This document shows positions 1 through 8,720 of a stretch of DNA of 20,196 nucleotides, one piece after another. The translations under genes were made by a program, and so were the position numbers. The stretch spans positions 1 to 20,196 of the forward strand of contig JAQYFM010000118.1 in assembly GCA_028723145.1 (NCBI GenBank). The letters run 5' to 3'. The DNA comes from Spirochaetales bacterium (GTDB taxonomy: Bacteria > Spirochaetota > Spirochaetia > Sphaerochaetales > Sphaerochaetaceae). Positions within the stretch are counted from its first letter, which is position 1. Every line of letters starts with the position of its first letter. The notes under the pieces are model-generated. The model searched no databases. It saw only the letters and a program-made list of their open reading frames with translations, and was not told the origin of the DNA.

Positions 1-1260
1 AGGGCAATCATCAATTCTAACCATCTTGATAAATCTACCATGCTTCTTCTCTAAGAACTCATGTAGATAGATTTCTGTATATTTCTTTAAGAACTCAGTC
101 TTATAGAAAGTTGTTCCATCTGCATTAATGATAACTGGATATCTTGGGTTCTTACCTGCATCTGTCTTTAATACTGCACTTGAAAGGTTAACTGCTGTAA
201 GTTTTGCAGCACGCTCAATAATTGAACGAATAACGAGCCAAAGATTAAGGGCATCTTCCTCATTACCTTCAACACACTTAACAAGGTCATAATCCATATT
301 GTGACACTTTTCAAGGTAGAAAGACATTGTAGTTGTTGTAAGACCACCTTCAATTGAGTTAAAGCGTTTAGCAAACTCTTCAGAGAAAATTCCTTCTTCA
401 ATAGCTTTCTTAATTACAAATGTTGCAAAGCCACCAAGGTATGCACCACTAATCATCTTCTCGAAGTGATATCTTTCTGCATTCTTTGTAGTAGCAAAGT
501 ATTCTTTATCAAAATCACCAAGAGCTAAATCATAGTTACCAGACTCAACGTTGATAATCTGCTTACCATCTTTTAAATTACCAAGCTTTGTGATAAGAGC
601 ATTATTCTCTGTATATGCAGTATTAGTACCAGTACCAAGAATAAAACCTACATAACCTGAAGCTGGATCAGAACAACCAGCTTTAGTTGCAAGCAATGTA
701 GCTACAGTATCATTTACAACACTAAACTTCTTATTTGATACATCATAGCCTCTCTCTTTAAGCTCATTTAATAATGATTGAGCAACAGGCATACCAACAA
801 CTTCAGGAGCCTTAATCTCTTTTGAGAAAATAATAGGAACACCATCATGTTCTGGGGTGATATTAGCAGCATAGCTAAAACAGAATCCTATTCTGTCACT
901 CTTATCAATAAGACGCTCAACGTTATCAGCTAAGATACCAAAGAACTCTTTTGCACTTACTTCCTGCTTAACACCAGGCATACCAACCTTTCTAAAGTCA
1001 GAGATAACTGGCTTAAGCTCTTCATCAAAGGTAACTAAGCAAGTTCTGAAGTTTGTACCACCAGCATCAAGAACAATTACACTTTGTCCTGGCTGGATAT
1101 CACAATCCTCACTTACAAAGGTTGGAATCATTTCAAGGGAACCACCTTTACCATCCAACCCCATTTTCATTTCTGCTAAAAATCCCTCGGTGAGCTTATC
1201 CATATCAACGCACTCTGGTGCTAAATTATGGCGCATCAGGAAATCATTAACGACACTCAT
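1..1260 (-). CDS. hxk: Hexokinase, eukaryotic type (3' end beyond window)
   Basis: Phosphorylates glucose or related hexoses with ATP at the entry to glycolysis, in the cytoplasm. 420 codons are visible from an ATG at 1260 and no stop is reached before the window edge. Motifs seen: phosphate-binding DAGGTN (residues 65-70), the catalytic region NDTVATLL (183-190, with D184 the likely general base), ILGTGTNT (207-214) and EKMISGAYLGG (about 267-277). These are hallmarks of the eukaryotic-type hexokinase family, not of bacterial ROK glucokinases; spirochaetes are known carriers. The family is usually about 440 residues, so little is probably missing. An AAGGAG site lies 6 nt before the ATG and overlaps the TAA of the preceding gene, so this is the third gene of an operon with the transporter and the exported protein. 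Hexokinase is very sure; the substrate is not resolved. Confidence 0.95.
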   Translation of the reverse strand, partial: MSVVNDFLMRHNLAPECVDMDKLTEGFLAEMKMGLDGKGGSLEMIPTFVSEDCDIQPGQSVIVLDAGGTNFRTCLVTFDEELKPVISDFRKVGMPGVKQEVSAKEFFGILADNVERLIDKSDRIGFCFSYAANITPEHDGVPIIFSKEIKAPEVVGMPVAQSLLNELKERGYDVSNKKFSVVNDTVATLLATKAGCSDPASGYVGFILGTGTNTAYTENNALITKLGNLKDGKQIINVESGNYDLALGDFDKEYFATTKNAERYHFEKMISGAYLGGFATFVIKKAIEEGIFSEEFAKRFNSIEGGLTTTTMSFYLEKCHNMDYDLVKCVEGNEEDALNLWLVIRSIIERAAKLTAVNLSSAVLKTDAGKNPRYPVIINADGTTFYKTEFLKKYTEIYLHEFLEKKHGRFIKMVRIDDCP

Positions 1261-1270
1261 TTGTTTCTCC

Positions 1271-1921
1271 TTATTTTAAACCTAACTTAATTGGCTTCAT
1301 AGTTATAGCAGTTTCATTACAAAGCATTTGCTTAACACTCAGCTCAACACTTCGTTCACCAGAAACTCCTTTTCCTTCTAATATACCCTCAAAAGCCAGT
1401 GCTTCATCCATAGCCTTTCCACTTACTACAATGGAAACCTCTAATGTAAAGCAAATTGATGACCAATCAGAGAGTACTAATAAATCAATCCAGCTAGAAA
1501 GAGCACTCTTAGATGGAAAGATTAGCTTCATAGTTCCATCTAATACAGCATCCCCTTCTCTATACTCAGCGCCTTCAATTTGCTGAGTTGCAACAACAAG
1601 AAGTGGTGAAAAAGTACTTCTTGCACTCTTTAGCAGTTTTGAGTACCAACTGTCTGCAGCTTCCCCCTTCAGAGCAGTGGTAAACTGTGCTAAATCAGAT
1701 CGATTATATGAGAGCTTATACATGAGGTTATCACTACTTGTATCCTCAAGACTTACTCCTGGTAATTCAATACGTGGTACAGTTGAATTTGCAGCAACTG
1801 CACAAAATGTACCATTATAAAGTGCATTAAATGCATATGAAACGTCTTCAATCTCAATTGCACAAAGACTACATAGAGCAACAGTCATTATGGCAAAATA
1901 GCTGATAAGACGTTTACGCAT
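1271..1921 (-). CDS. Exported protein of unknown function
   Basis: I do not recognise this 216-residue protein. It starts with a short basic segment and a hydrophobic stretch (about residues 7-21) ending in SLCA, which fits a signal peptidase I site before IEIEDV; the Cys lies inside the signal, so I do not call a lipoprotein. The mature part is rich in beta-prone and small residues, has no membrane helix, and shows no catalytic motif. Its ATG shares one base with the TAA of the transporter gene upstream (TAATG), with an AGAGGG site before it, and it ends 10 bp before hexokinase. That layout predicts co-translation with both. A role in the periplasm or outer membrane linked to sugar uptake is only a guess from position. 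Confidence 0.8.
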   Translation of the reverse strand: MRKRLISYFAIMTVALCSLCAIEIEDVSYAFNALYNGTFCAVAANSTVPRIELPGVSLEDTSSDNLMYKLSYNRSDLAQFTTALKGEAADSWYSKLLKSARSTFSPLLVVATQQIEGAEYREGDAVLDGTMKLIFPSKSALSSWIDLLVLSDWSSICFTLEVSIVVSGKAMDEALAFEGILEGKGVSGERSVELSVKQMLCNETAITMKPIKLGLK

Positions 1922-3210
1922 TAGGCCCTCTCTAAACTTTCTTCAAACTTTCCAATTTCTTTTTCTGCTTTGCTTTCATCTACTTTATATAGTAAAACCC
2001 CACCTACAGCAAAGAGAAGAATAAGAGAAAGAATACCTATTCTATTTGATTTAGTAATCAAAGTAACAAAACCAACTAAAAATGGTCCAATAATAGCTGC
2101 AAACTTACCAAGCATATTAAAGAATCCAAAGAACTGCGCACTATTATCTTTTGGAATTAGTCTTGTGTAATATGATCTACTTAATGCTTGAATACCACCT
2201 TGGAATAAACCAATTAAGATAGCAAGTAAGTAGAAATGAATTTCTTTGGTCATAAATACGCCTAAAAGAGCAATGATACAATATGCAACTATTGCTACTA
2301 AAATTGCATTTTTAGTTCCAATCTTTTTACCAAAGGTATTGTATAGCAGTGCGGCTGGGAACGCTACAAATTGAGTAATAAGAAGTGCAACAATTAATGA
2401 AGATGATGAAAAACCTAAAGATGTTCCATAGTCTGTTGCCATTCTAATGATTGTATCAACCCCATCAATGTAACACCAATATGCTACTAAAAATAGTGTT
2501 GTAGTTTTTAAGAATTTTAAACTTTTTAATGTTGTTGCAATATTCTTTGCACCAGTTTTGCAACTTTCACTAATCTTTGTTTTCTTTCCATCATTATCCT
2601 CTTTGACAAACAATAATAGTGGAATTGAGAAAACTAACCACCAAATACCAACTGTTAAAAATGAAATTTTAACAGCTTCAACACTACTTGAAATACCAAA
2701 CATATTTGGCATTAAGTACATTAAAACGTTGATTAAGAAGAGTAAACCACCACCAATGTAGCCTAAACTAAATCCTAATGCTGATACAAAATCTACTTTT
2801 TTATCAGAAGCTACACAAGGAAGTAGTGAATCATAGAAGGTATTACCACCTGAGAATCCAATACATGCAACTACATAAAATAGTATTGCAAGTCCCCACT
2901 GTCCTGATTTCAATAGCCACAAACAAGAAGTCATCAAAGCACCTAAGAATGCAAAGAATATTAAGAACTTCTTTCTATAACTTCCACTATCAGCAATAGC
3001 ACCTAAAAATGGAGCCATAACTGCTACAACCAATGATGCAGTTGAGTTTGCAATTCCTAAAAAGAATGTTGAAACCGATGCATCTTGACCAAGTGACCAA
3101 TATTCCGAAAAGAAAATAGGGAAAAAAGCAGCCATTACAGTTGTTGCAAAAGCACTATTTGCCCAGTCATACAAAGACCATGAGATAATTTCTTTCTTTG
3201 AGTCCTGCAT
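1921..3210 (-). CDS. MFS transporter, UMF1 / Atg22-like family
   Basis: A 429-residue inner-membrane protein with about 12 hydrophobic segments. The N-terminus SWSLYDWANSAFATTV is characteristic of the UMF1 branch of the major facilitator superfamily, related to yeast Atg22, a vacuolar amino acid effluxer. A loop with charged residues after about residue 205 separates the two six-helix halves. I place the start at the ATG at 3210: the in-frame GTG at 3216 is itself part of the GAGGTG ribosome-binding site. The gene heads an operon with the exported protein and hexokinase and has an extended -10 promoter just upstream. Substrates of bacterial UMF1 proteins are mostly unknown; sugar or amino acid export are both possible, and the hexokinase link favours sugar only weakly. 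Confidence 0.9.
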   Translation of the reverse strand: MQDSKKEIISWSLYDWANSAFATTVMAAFFPIFFSEYWSLGQDASVSTFFLGIANSTASLVVAVMAPFLGAIADSGSYRKKFLIFFAFLGALMTSCLWLLKSGQWGLAILFYVVACIGFSGGNTFYDSLLPCVASDKKVDFVSALGFSLGYIGGGLLFLINVLMYLMPNMFGISSSVEAVKISFLTVGIWWLVFSIPLLLFVKEDNDGKKTKISESCKTGAKNIATTLKSLKFLKTTTLFLVAYWCYIDGVDTIIRMATDYGTSLGFSSSSLIVALLITQFVAFPAALLYNTFGKKIGTKNAILVAIVAYCIIALLGVFMTKEIHFYLLAILIGLFQGGIQALSRSYYTRLIPKDNSAQFFGFFNMLGKFAAIIGPFLVGFVTLITKSNRIGILSLILLFAVGGVLLYKVDESKAEKEIGKFEESLERA

Positions 3211-3228
3211 AAACACCTCTAAATGTGT

Positions 3229-3257
3229 ATTGTAACACAGCTATTGATAATTTTAAA
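3229..3257 (-). promoter_or_regulatory. Promoter of transporter-hexokinase operon
   Basis: On the minus strand a TACAAT -10 box (3234 to 3229) is preceded by TG plus one base (3237-3235), an extended -10. A TTTAAA -35-like box (3257-3252) lies 17 bp upstream. The predicted transcription start near 3222 leaves a leader of about 12 nt holding the GAGGTG site. Confidence 0.6.
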
Positions 3258-3287
3258 AATATAAAACCGGTAAAATAGCCATTTTTT

Positions 3288-3312
3288 AGTAAAAAGTTAT
3301 ATAGTTTTTACT
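3288..3312. repeat. 8-bp perfect dyad in divergent intergenic region
   Basis: AGTAAAAA (3288-3295) and TTTTTACT (3305-3312) form a perfect inverted repeat around a 9-base centre, between the divergent transporter and sbcB promoters. It could be an operator, or a chance dyad in AT-rich DNA. It has no adjacent terminator-like U-tract in the direction of either gene. Confidence 0.35.
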
Positions 3313-3350
3313 CAATTTCGTTCTTGTCTTTAAGTTAAACACTATCGTTG

Positions 3351-3379
3351 TTCTCAAGCCTCAATTCATCTGATAAAAT
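3351..3379 (+). promoter_or_regulatory. sbcB promoter, likely leaderless
   Basis: TTCTCA (3351-3356), 17 bp spacer, then TAAAAT (3374-3379) preceded by TGA, an extended -10. The predicted +1 falls at about 3386-3387, on the ATG itself, and no ribosome-binding site is present. Confidence 0.5.
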
Positions 3380-3386
3380 AATAGCT

Positions 3387-4784
3387 ATGAATAAACCTTC
3401 AATATATTGGTATGACTTAGAAACCTTTGGAACAAATCCTCAAGTTGATAGAATTGCTCAAATGGCAGGAATTAGAACTGACCTTGATTTAAATATCATC
3501 TCAGATGAGATGGTAATTTACCAACGTCCTACTCCTGATTACCTTCCATCTATTGATGCATGTTTGCTTACAGGAATAACTCCTCAAAAGGCTATGGAAA
3601 AAGGGTTAGATGAAGTTGAATTTTTAAATAAAATCTTAAAGGAATTTATGGTTCCTAATACTACCGTTACAGGATTTAATTCAATTAATTTTGATGATGA
3701 GTTTATTCGTAACGACCTATATAAAAATCTATTTGACCCATATAGGAGAGAATACACAAATGGCTGTTCTCGCTGGGATATAATTAACTTAGTAAGAGCT
3801 TGCCATGATTTAGCTCCTGAAGGCATAAACTTTAACCATTTAACTGAAAATGGTAATACTTCATATAAATTAGTCCATTTAACAGAGGATAATAATATCG
3901 AGCAAATTGGTGCTCATGATGCTATGGTAGACGTTTATGCTACAATTAATGTGGCAAGACTAATTAAGCAAAAGCAGCCAGGCCTTTTCGATTTCTACTT
4001 CAAAAACCACTATAAAAGTGAAATTAGAAAGCTAATTGATATTATTGACCATACCCCTATTTTATTAACTACAGTGAATTTTTCATCTCCAAATGGGTGT
4101 ACTCGTCCTGTTAGTCCACTATTTATCAAGGATAATACTGTTTATGCATTTGATTTAACAAAGGATGCATCGGTTTTGCAGGAAGCAGATGAAAATGAAA
4201 TCTTTACCTGTGAAGGAATCGTATATTTTGCTTTAAATAAAGCTCCATTTATTGCGCCTCTAAATGTATTAAAAAAAGGAAACAGAGCTTCACGACTAGG
4301 TATTTCATTTGAAACAATAGAAAGAAATCTTGCAATAATTAGAAAAGATAATTCTATTTCTCGTAAATTTGCTTTGAATAATCAAGAGTACTCAAAAAAA
4401 GGTTTAGACCCTGATTTACTATTATATGATGAAACATTTACATCAAAACGTGATATTTTAAATCTCGCTATAATTCAAAATACCAAGCCTGCAGATAAAC
4501 TATATAAAAATATCATCTTCGACCAACCTAAATATCATGAGTTACTTTTTAGACAAGTTGCTAGAAACTGGCCTCACTTTTTAACTGATGAGCAGAAAAC
4601 ACTATGGAAGAATTTTTGTTCATCACGTCTATTACAGCCTCTTTCAACAGGTATTGATTACTTTACATATATGAGAAATATCGATGAAAAGTTAAATAGC
4701 AAAGCTGTCAGTGGTAAGGATAAATTAATACTTCTAGCACTCAAAGAGTATGGAGAAGCTATATATAATTATGCATTTACATAA
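3387..4784 (+). CDS. sbcB: Exodeoxyribonuclease I
   Basis: A 465-residue 3'-to-5' single-strand DNA exonuclease acting in recombination and mismatch repair, close to the usual length of about 475. The DEDD catalytic set is visible: D10 and E12 in WYDLETFG, the Asp in GFNSINFDDEF (about residue 104), and H177/D178/D182 in GAHDAMVDV. The central SH3-like and C-terminal helical parts of ExoI follow. A longer frame opens at a TTG at 3348, but the ATG at 3387 sits directly before the conserved NKPSIYWYDLETFG start, and the extra residues would cover the promoter. There is no ribosome-binding site before the ATG, consistent with a leaderless mRNA. The prfA promoter overlaps its last codons. Confidence 0.95.
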   Translation: MNKPSIYWYDLETFGTNPQVDRIAQMAGIRTDLDLNIISDEMVIYQRPTPDYLPSIDACLLTGITPQKAMEKGLDEVEFLNKILKEFMVPNTTVTGFNSINFDDEFIRNDLYKNLFDPYRREYTNGCSRWDIINLVRACHDLAPEGINFNHLTENGNTSYKLVHLTEDNNIEQIGAHDAMVDVYATINVARLIKQKQPGLFDFYFKNHYKSEIRKLIDIIDHTPILLTTVNFSSPNGCTRPVSPLFIKDNTVYAFDLTKDASVLQEADENEIFTCEGIVYFALNKAPFIAPLNVLKKGNRASRLGISFETIERNLAIIRKDNSISRKFALNNQEYSKKGLDPDLLLYDETFTSKRDILNLAIIQNTKPADKLYKNIIFDQPKYHELLFRQVARNWPHFLTDEQKTLWKNFCSSRLLQPLSTGIDYFTYMRNIDEKLNSKAVSGKDKLILLALKEYGEAIYNYAFT

Positions 4785-4805
4785 AATGCAACAAAATGTT
4801 ATATT
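4776..4805 (+). promoter_or_regulatory. prfA-prmC-rel promoter
   Basis: TTTACA (4776-4781), 18 bp, then TATATT (4800-4805) with TGT directly before it, an extended -10. The -35 box lies inside the last codons of sbcB. Predicted +1 is near 4812, leaving a leader of about 12 nt with AGGAG at 4814-4818, 5 nt before the ATG. Confidence 0.65.
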
Positions 4806-4823
4806 TCGACTTTAGGAGTAAAA

Positions 4824-5888
4824 ATGCTTACAAAGCTTAAAGATTATGAAAAACAACTCTCTGAGATGGATAAGAAACTCTCAGATAGCGAGTTTATGAA
4901 GGATATGAAAGCCTATACTCAGCTTACAATGGAGCGTTCTCATTTAGCTCCAATAGTTGAGACTATGCATCGTTTAGTAAAGATTGATGAAGAAATAAAT
5001 GATGCAAGAGAGATGCTTAAAGGCGAAACAGATTCTGAAATGATTGAAATGGCTAAGGCTGAAATTTCAGAGCTTGAGAAAGAAAAAGAAAGTACAGAGA
5101 AAGAGTGTAAAATGCTCCTTATTCCACCTGACCCACTCGATGGCAAGAATATCATCATGGAAATTAGAGCAGGAACAGGTGGAGAAGAGGCTGCACTATT
5201 TGCTGCAGATCTCTTTAGAATGTATACCCACTATGCAGAAACTAAGAGATGGAAGCTTGAAGTAATGAGCTCAAATGAAACTGGAATTGGAGGACTTAAG
5301 GAAATTGTTGTCTCTATTTCAGGAAAAGATGTATATGCTTCTCTTCGCTACGAAAGTGGTGTTCATAGAGTTCAAAGAGTTCCTGAAACAGAATCAGGTG
5401 GTAGAATTCATACTAGTGCTGTAACTGTTGCAGTTCTTCCTGAAGCAGAAGAAACAGATATCGAAATTAGACAGGAAGATTTAAAAATCGATGTAATGCG
5501 TGCAGGTGGTCCAGGTGGACAGTGTGTTAACACCACTGACTCAGCTGTAAGAATTACTCACCTTCCAACTGGTATTGTTGTTATTCAGCAAGATGAAAAG
5601 TCTCAAATAAAGAATAAAGCAAAAGCTCTTAGAGTACTTAGAGCTAGACTTTATGACATGGAAGAGGCTAAAAAGCAAAAGGAAAGAGCTGAAGCAAGAA
5701 AGAGCCAAGTTGGATCAGGTGATAGATCTGAAAGAATTAGAACATATAACTTCCCTCAAAATCGCTTAACCGACCATAGAATTAACTTAACTCTTTATAA
5801 ATTAGAGCAAGTTATGAATGGGGATTTAGAGGAAGTAATTGAAGCTCTAAAGATTGCATCTGGTGAGCAAGCTTTAAAAGAAGCATGA
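4824..5888 (+). CDS. prfA: Peptide chain release factor 1
   Basis: Recognises UAA and UAG stop codons in the ribosomal A site and triggers hydrolysis of peptidyl-tRNA. At 354 residues it is of normal length. Domain order: N-terminal helical domain (about 1-105), the PCRF core with GTGGEEA, the codon-recognition tripeptide PET (187-189), and the peptidyl-hydrolysis GGQ at 231-233 within MRAGGPGGQCVNT. A Pro-x-Thr tripeptide marks RF1; RF2 carries SPF. The Gln of GGQ is the methylation target of the product of the next gene, which overlaps by ATGA. It is first gene of a three-gene operon with its own promoter and a good ribosome-binding site. Confidence 0.98.
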   Translation: MLTKLKDYEKQLSEMDKKLSDSEFMKDMKAYTQLTMERSHLAPIVETMHRLVKIDEEINDAREMLKGETDSEMIEMAKAEISELEKEKESTEKECKMLLIPPDPLDGKNIIMEIRAGTGGEEAALFAADLFRMYTHYAETKRWKLEVMSSNETGIGGLKEIVVSISGKDVYASLRYESGVHRVQRVPETESGGRIHTSAVTVAVLPEAEETDIEIRQEDLKIDVMRAGGPGGQCVNTTDSAVRITHLPTGIVVIQQDEKSQIKNKAKALRVLRARLYDMEEAKKQKERAEARKSQVGSGDRSERIRTYNFPQNRLTDHRINLTLYKLEQVMNGDLEEVIEALKIASGEQALKEA

Positions 5889-6727
5889 GACTAAATGATG
5901 CAAAAAAAGAAATAATCGCTATTTTAAGTAACAATAGCGATGTTGAAAATGCTCCAAGAGAGTTTTCTATTATCGCAGAATTCTCTCTTGGAATATCTAA
6001 ACTTGACCAAATTATTAAACCCGATATTGAAATATCTTCAAGTGATTACCAAAAATTACTCGAATGTGCAAATCAAAGATTAAACCATACTCCCCTATCA
6101 TACATCACTCAAAAGCGTGAATTTTTCGGCCTTGATTTTTATGTCTCTGAAAATACATTAATTCCTCGTCCTGATACAGAAACACTTGTTGAAGAAGCAC
6201 TTAATGAATTAAAGAATATTCCATGCCCTGATGTATTAGACCTATGTACAGGAACAGGAGCTATTGGAATTGCAATAAAAAGTAATATTTCTTGCACCTT
6301 AACACTGTCTGATATAAGTGAAGAGGCATTAAAAATTACTAAAAAAAATGCACACTCTCTAATCAATGATGATTGCACAATTATATGCTCTGATTTATTT
6401 GCCAAAATATCAAAGAAATTTGATATCATTGTCACTAACCCACCTTACCTAACTCAAGAATGGTATTCAATTGTTACTGATGAAGTAAAAAAAGAACCAA
6501 AGAGTGCATTAGTTAGTGATAATAATGATGGCTTAGATATAATAAGAAAAATTATCATTCAAAGCCCAAAACACCTTAAAAACGGTGGTTTTTTGATGAT
6601 AGAATGTGACTATCGACAAACAGCACTTTGTGCTAAACTACTTAGCAAGGCTGGATTTAAAGAGATAAAAATCGTAAAAGATCTTGCAAACAAAGAGCGA
6701 GTTGTAAGGGGTACATATTATGCATGA
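5885..6727 (+). CDS. prmC: Release factor glutamine methyltransferase
   Basis: Transfers a methyl group from S-adenosylmethionine to the GGQ glutamine of release factors, raising termination efficiency. It is 280 residues, the usual size. The N-terminal helical substrate-binding domain (about 1-90) is followed by a Rossmann-type methyltransferase fold with the SAM-binding motif DLCTGTGAIGI (from residue 119) and the diagnostic NPPY (185-188), which binds the glutamine side chain. The start overlaps the prfA stop by 4 bp (ATGA), with only a weak purine run upstream, so translation probably depends on ribosomes finishing prfA. It overlaps the following rel gene by 8 bp. Confidence 0.97.
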   Translation: MRLNDAKKEIIAILSNNSDVENAPREFSIIAEFSLGISKLDQIIKPDIEISSSDYQKLLECANQRLNHTPLSYITQKREFFGLDFYVSENTLIPRPDTETLVEEALNELKNIPCPDVLDLCTGTGAIGIAIKSNISCTLTLSDISEEALKITKKNAHSLINDDCTIICSDLFAKISKKFDIIVTNPPYLTQEWYSIVTDEVKKEPKSALVSDNNDGLDIIRKIIIQSPKHLKNGGFLMIECDYRQTALCAKLLSKAGFKEIKIVKDLANKERVVRGTYYA

Positions 6728-8720
6728 TGATCTGTTGAGAGTGTTCACCCAAAAGGCATATCAATATAGCACTGAGGACCAAAAGAAAATTTGTGCTGCA
6801 GCAATCTATGCTGATAGACTGCATGGAGACCAAAAGAGAAAAAGTGGAGAACCATATATCATCCACCCACTTGCGGTAGGCACTATATTAATTCAACTCG
6901 GAATGGATAGAGATACCATCTGTGCAGGACTTTTACACGATGTTGTTGAAGACACAGAATGTACACTTGAAGATTTAGAGAGAGACTTTGGAAAGGAAGT
7001 TGCCATCATGGTTGATGGAGTTACGAAAATTTCAAAGCTAAAAAGTGAATCAAAGAGTCTTCAAGAAGCTGAAACCATCAGAAAGATGTTCTTTGCAATG
7101 GGTAAAGATATGAGAGTTATTATCATCAAGCTCTCAGATAAGCTCCACAACATGAGAACTCTTGGAGCACTAGCACCTCAAAGGCAAAAGGAAATTGCCC
7201 AAGATTGTCTTGATATCTTTGCACCACTTGCAGGAAACTTAGGTATTTCATGGTTAAAAACCGAACTTGAAGATTTATCTCTTAAAACACTAAAGCCAGA
7301 TACATACCAATACATTAATGACTTTTTGCTTTCTAAAAAAAGTGAATATAATGCATATTTAAAAAAGGTTCAAAACGACCTATTAAAGGCTTGTGCTAAA
7401 GTTGGAATTACTAACGTTCAAATTAAAGGTCGTGTTAAGCACGTTTACTCTGTATATTTAAAAATTAAGAGAAGAAAAAAGGAAATTGATGAAATTTTTG
7501 ATATCTTAGGTGTACGTGTAATTTGTCAAAGTGTTACAGAATGCTACACTATCTTAGGTATTATTCACCAAACCTGGCACCCAATTGAAGGTAGATTTAA
7601 AGACTACATTGCAATGCCAAAGACCAATAACTATCAGTCTTTACATACTACTGTTTTAGGTCCAGATGGAAAACATCTTGAAATTCAGATTAGAACCCAA
7701 GAAATGGACAAAACAGCTGAGGAAGGTGTTGCTGCACACTGGTCTTATAAAGCCTCTTCAGGCAGTGAAGCTGGTGCTTGGAAAAACTATGACCAAATTA
7801 ACTACAATAAAATAATTACCAAAATTAAGAATTGGTCCAAGGAAATTGAGCAAAATGAAGATTACATGGATGAAATTAAGAATGAGCTCTTAAAGGATTC
7901 TATTGTTGTATTCACACCTCAAGGTAGAGTAATTGAACTACCTGTAGGAGCAACCGCCTTAGACTTTGCATATAAAATTCATACAGAGGTTGGTAACCAT
8001 TGTACTGGTGCAAAAGCAGATAGCGCTATTATTCCACTTAATAAACCACTTGAAAATACTCAAGTAGTTGAAATTCTAACAAGCCCTGCTGCCCATCCTC
8101 ACCACTCTTGGCTTGAATATGCAAAAACTCCTTCTGCAAAGAAGAAGATAATGGCATGGCTAAATAAAAATCTATCAGACAATGTTCCTCAAATAAGTGA
8201 TAAAAAGAAAGATGATGATAAAAAACAAGAGGAAATCAAGCCATTAATTCCTATTATGCAGGGCATAAAGTTTGTTCCAACTGATAAAAATACATCATCT
8301 GTAATCATCAGCAACGAAAGTAACATTCTTTTTGATTTCGCAAAGTGCTGTAACCCAGTTCATGGAGATGAAATTGTAGCATACGTAACTCGTGGTAGAG
8401 GATATGTCATTCATAGAAAAGATTGTAAAAATCTTAAAAATATGAGTGAAGTTGAAAAACGTTTAGTACCTGTTGTTTGGGATTCAAATGAGCTTGTCAG
8501 ACGCTTTAAAGTTACAGCTAAAATGAATGCAGAACTTTTTGGAGAAATTGATGGAGCCGTTAAAAAGCAAAATGGACGCTTAATATCTGGTTCTCTCGAT
8601 GTAGCACCAGAAGGTTTAGTAGGAACCTTTACAATTAGTGCCTCAAGTGAAGTCGATTTAAGAAAGATGGTAACAGCTATTAGAGCGCTACCATCTATTA
8701 TCCGAATTCAAGGCTTCTAA
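6720..8720 (+). CDS. rel: Bifunctional (p)ppGpp synthetase/hydrolase
   Basis: Makes and degrades the stringent-response alarmone (p)ppGpp, associating with ribosomes. 666 residues, somewhat shorter than the usual 700-750. Domains: HD hydrolase (about 30-190) with H49, H73-D74, E78-D79, D140 and N144, so hydrolysis should be active; synthetase (about 235-345) with RFKD at 292-295, the RxKD form typical of bifunctional Rel/SpoT rather than the ExDD form of synthetase-only RelA; TGS domain (about 393-455); a zinc-finger-like region with C543, C544, H565 and C569; and a C-terminal ACT domain (about 590-666). A lysine/aspartate-rich linker (495-506) joins TGS to the rest. AAGGGG lies 8 nt before the ATG. 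It overlaps prmC by 8 bp and its 3' end overlaps the convergent pyrophosphatase gene by 4 bp. Confidence 0.97.
   Translation: MHDDLLRVFTQKAYQYSTEDQKKICAAAIYADRLHGDQKRKSGEPYIIHPLAVGTILIQLGMDRDTICAGLLHDVVEDTECTLEDLERDFGKEVAIMVDGVTKISKLKSESKSLQEAETIRKMFFAMGKDMRVIIIKLSDKLHNMRTLGALAPQRQKEIAQDCLDIFAPLAGNLGISWLKTELEDLSLKTLKPDTYQYINDFLLSKKSEYNAYLKKVQNDLLKACAKVGITNVQIKGRVKHVYSVYLKIKRRKKEIDEIFDILGVRVICQSVTECYTILGIIHQTWHPIEGRFKDYIAMPKTNNYQSLHTTVLGPDGKHLEIQIRTQEMDKTAEEGVAAHWSYKASSGSEAGAWKNYDQINYNKIITKIKNWSKEIEQNEDYMDEIKNELLKDSIVVFTPQGRVIELPVGATALDFAYKIHTEVGNHCTGAKADSAIIPLNKPLENTQVVEILTSPAAHPHHSWLEYAKTPSAKKKIMAWLNKNLSDNVPQISDKKKDDDKKQEEIKPLIPIMQGIKFVPTDKNTSSVIISNESNILFDFAKCCNPVHGDEIVAYVTRGRGYVIHRKDCKNLKNMSEVEKRLVPVVWDSNELVRRFKVTAKMNAELFGEIDGAVKKQNGRLISGSLDVAPEGLVGTFTISASSEVDLRKMVTAIRALPSIIRIQGF

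Noticed and set aside
1970..2999. Plus-strand open frames opposite the transporter gene (1970-2170, 2558-2761, 2778-2999)
   Set aside because: They lie wholly inside a well-supported minus-strand gene, have no ribosome-binding sites and no recognisable content.
3348..3386. Longer sbcB start at TTG 3348
   Set aside because: The extra 13 residues precede the conserved N-terminus and the region carries the likely promoter; ATG 3387 fits the family.
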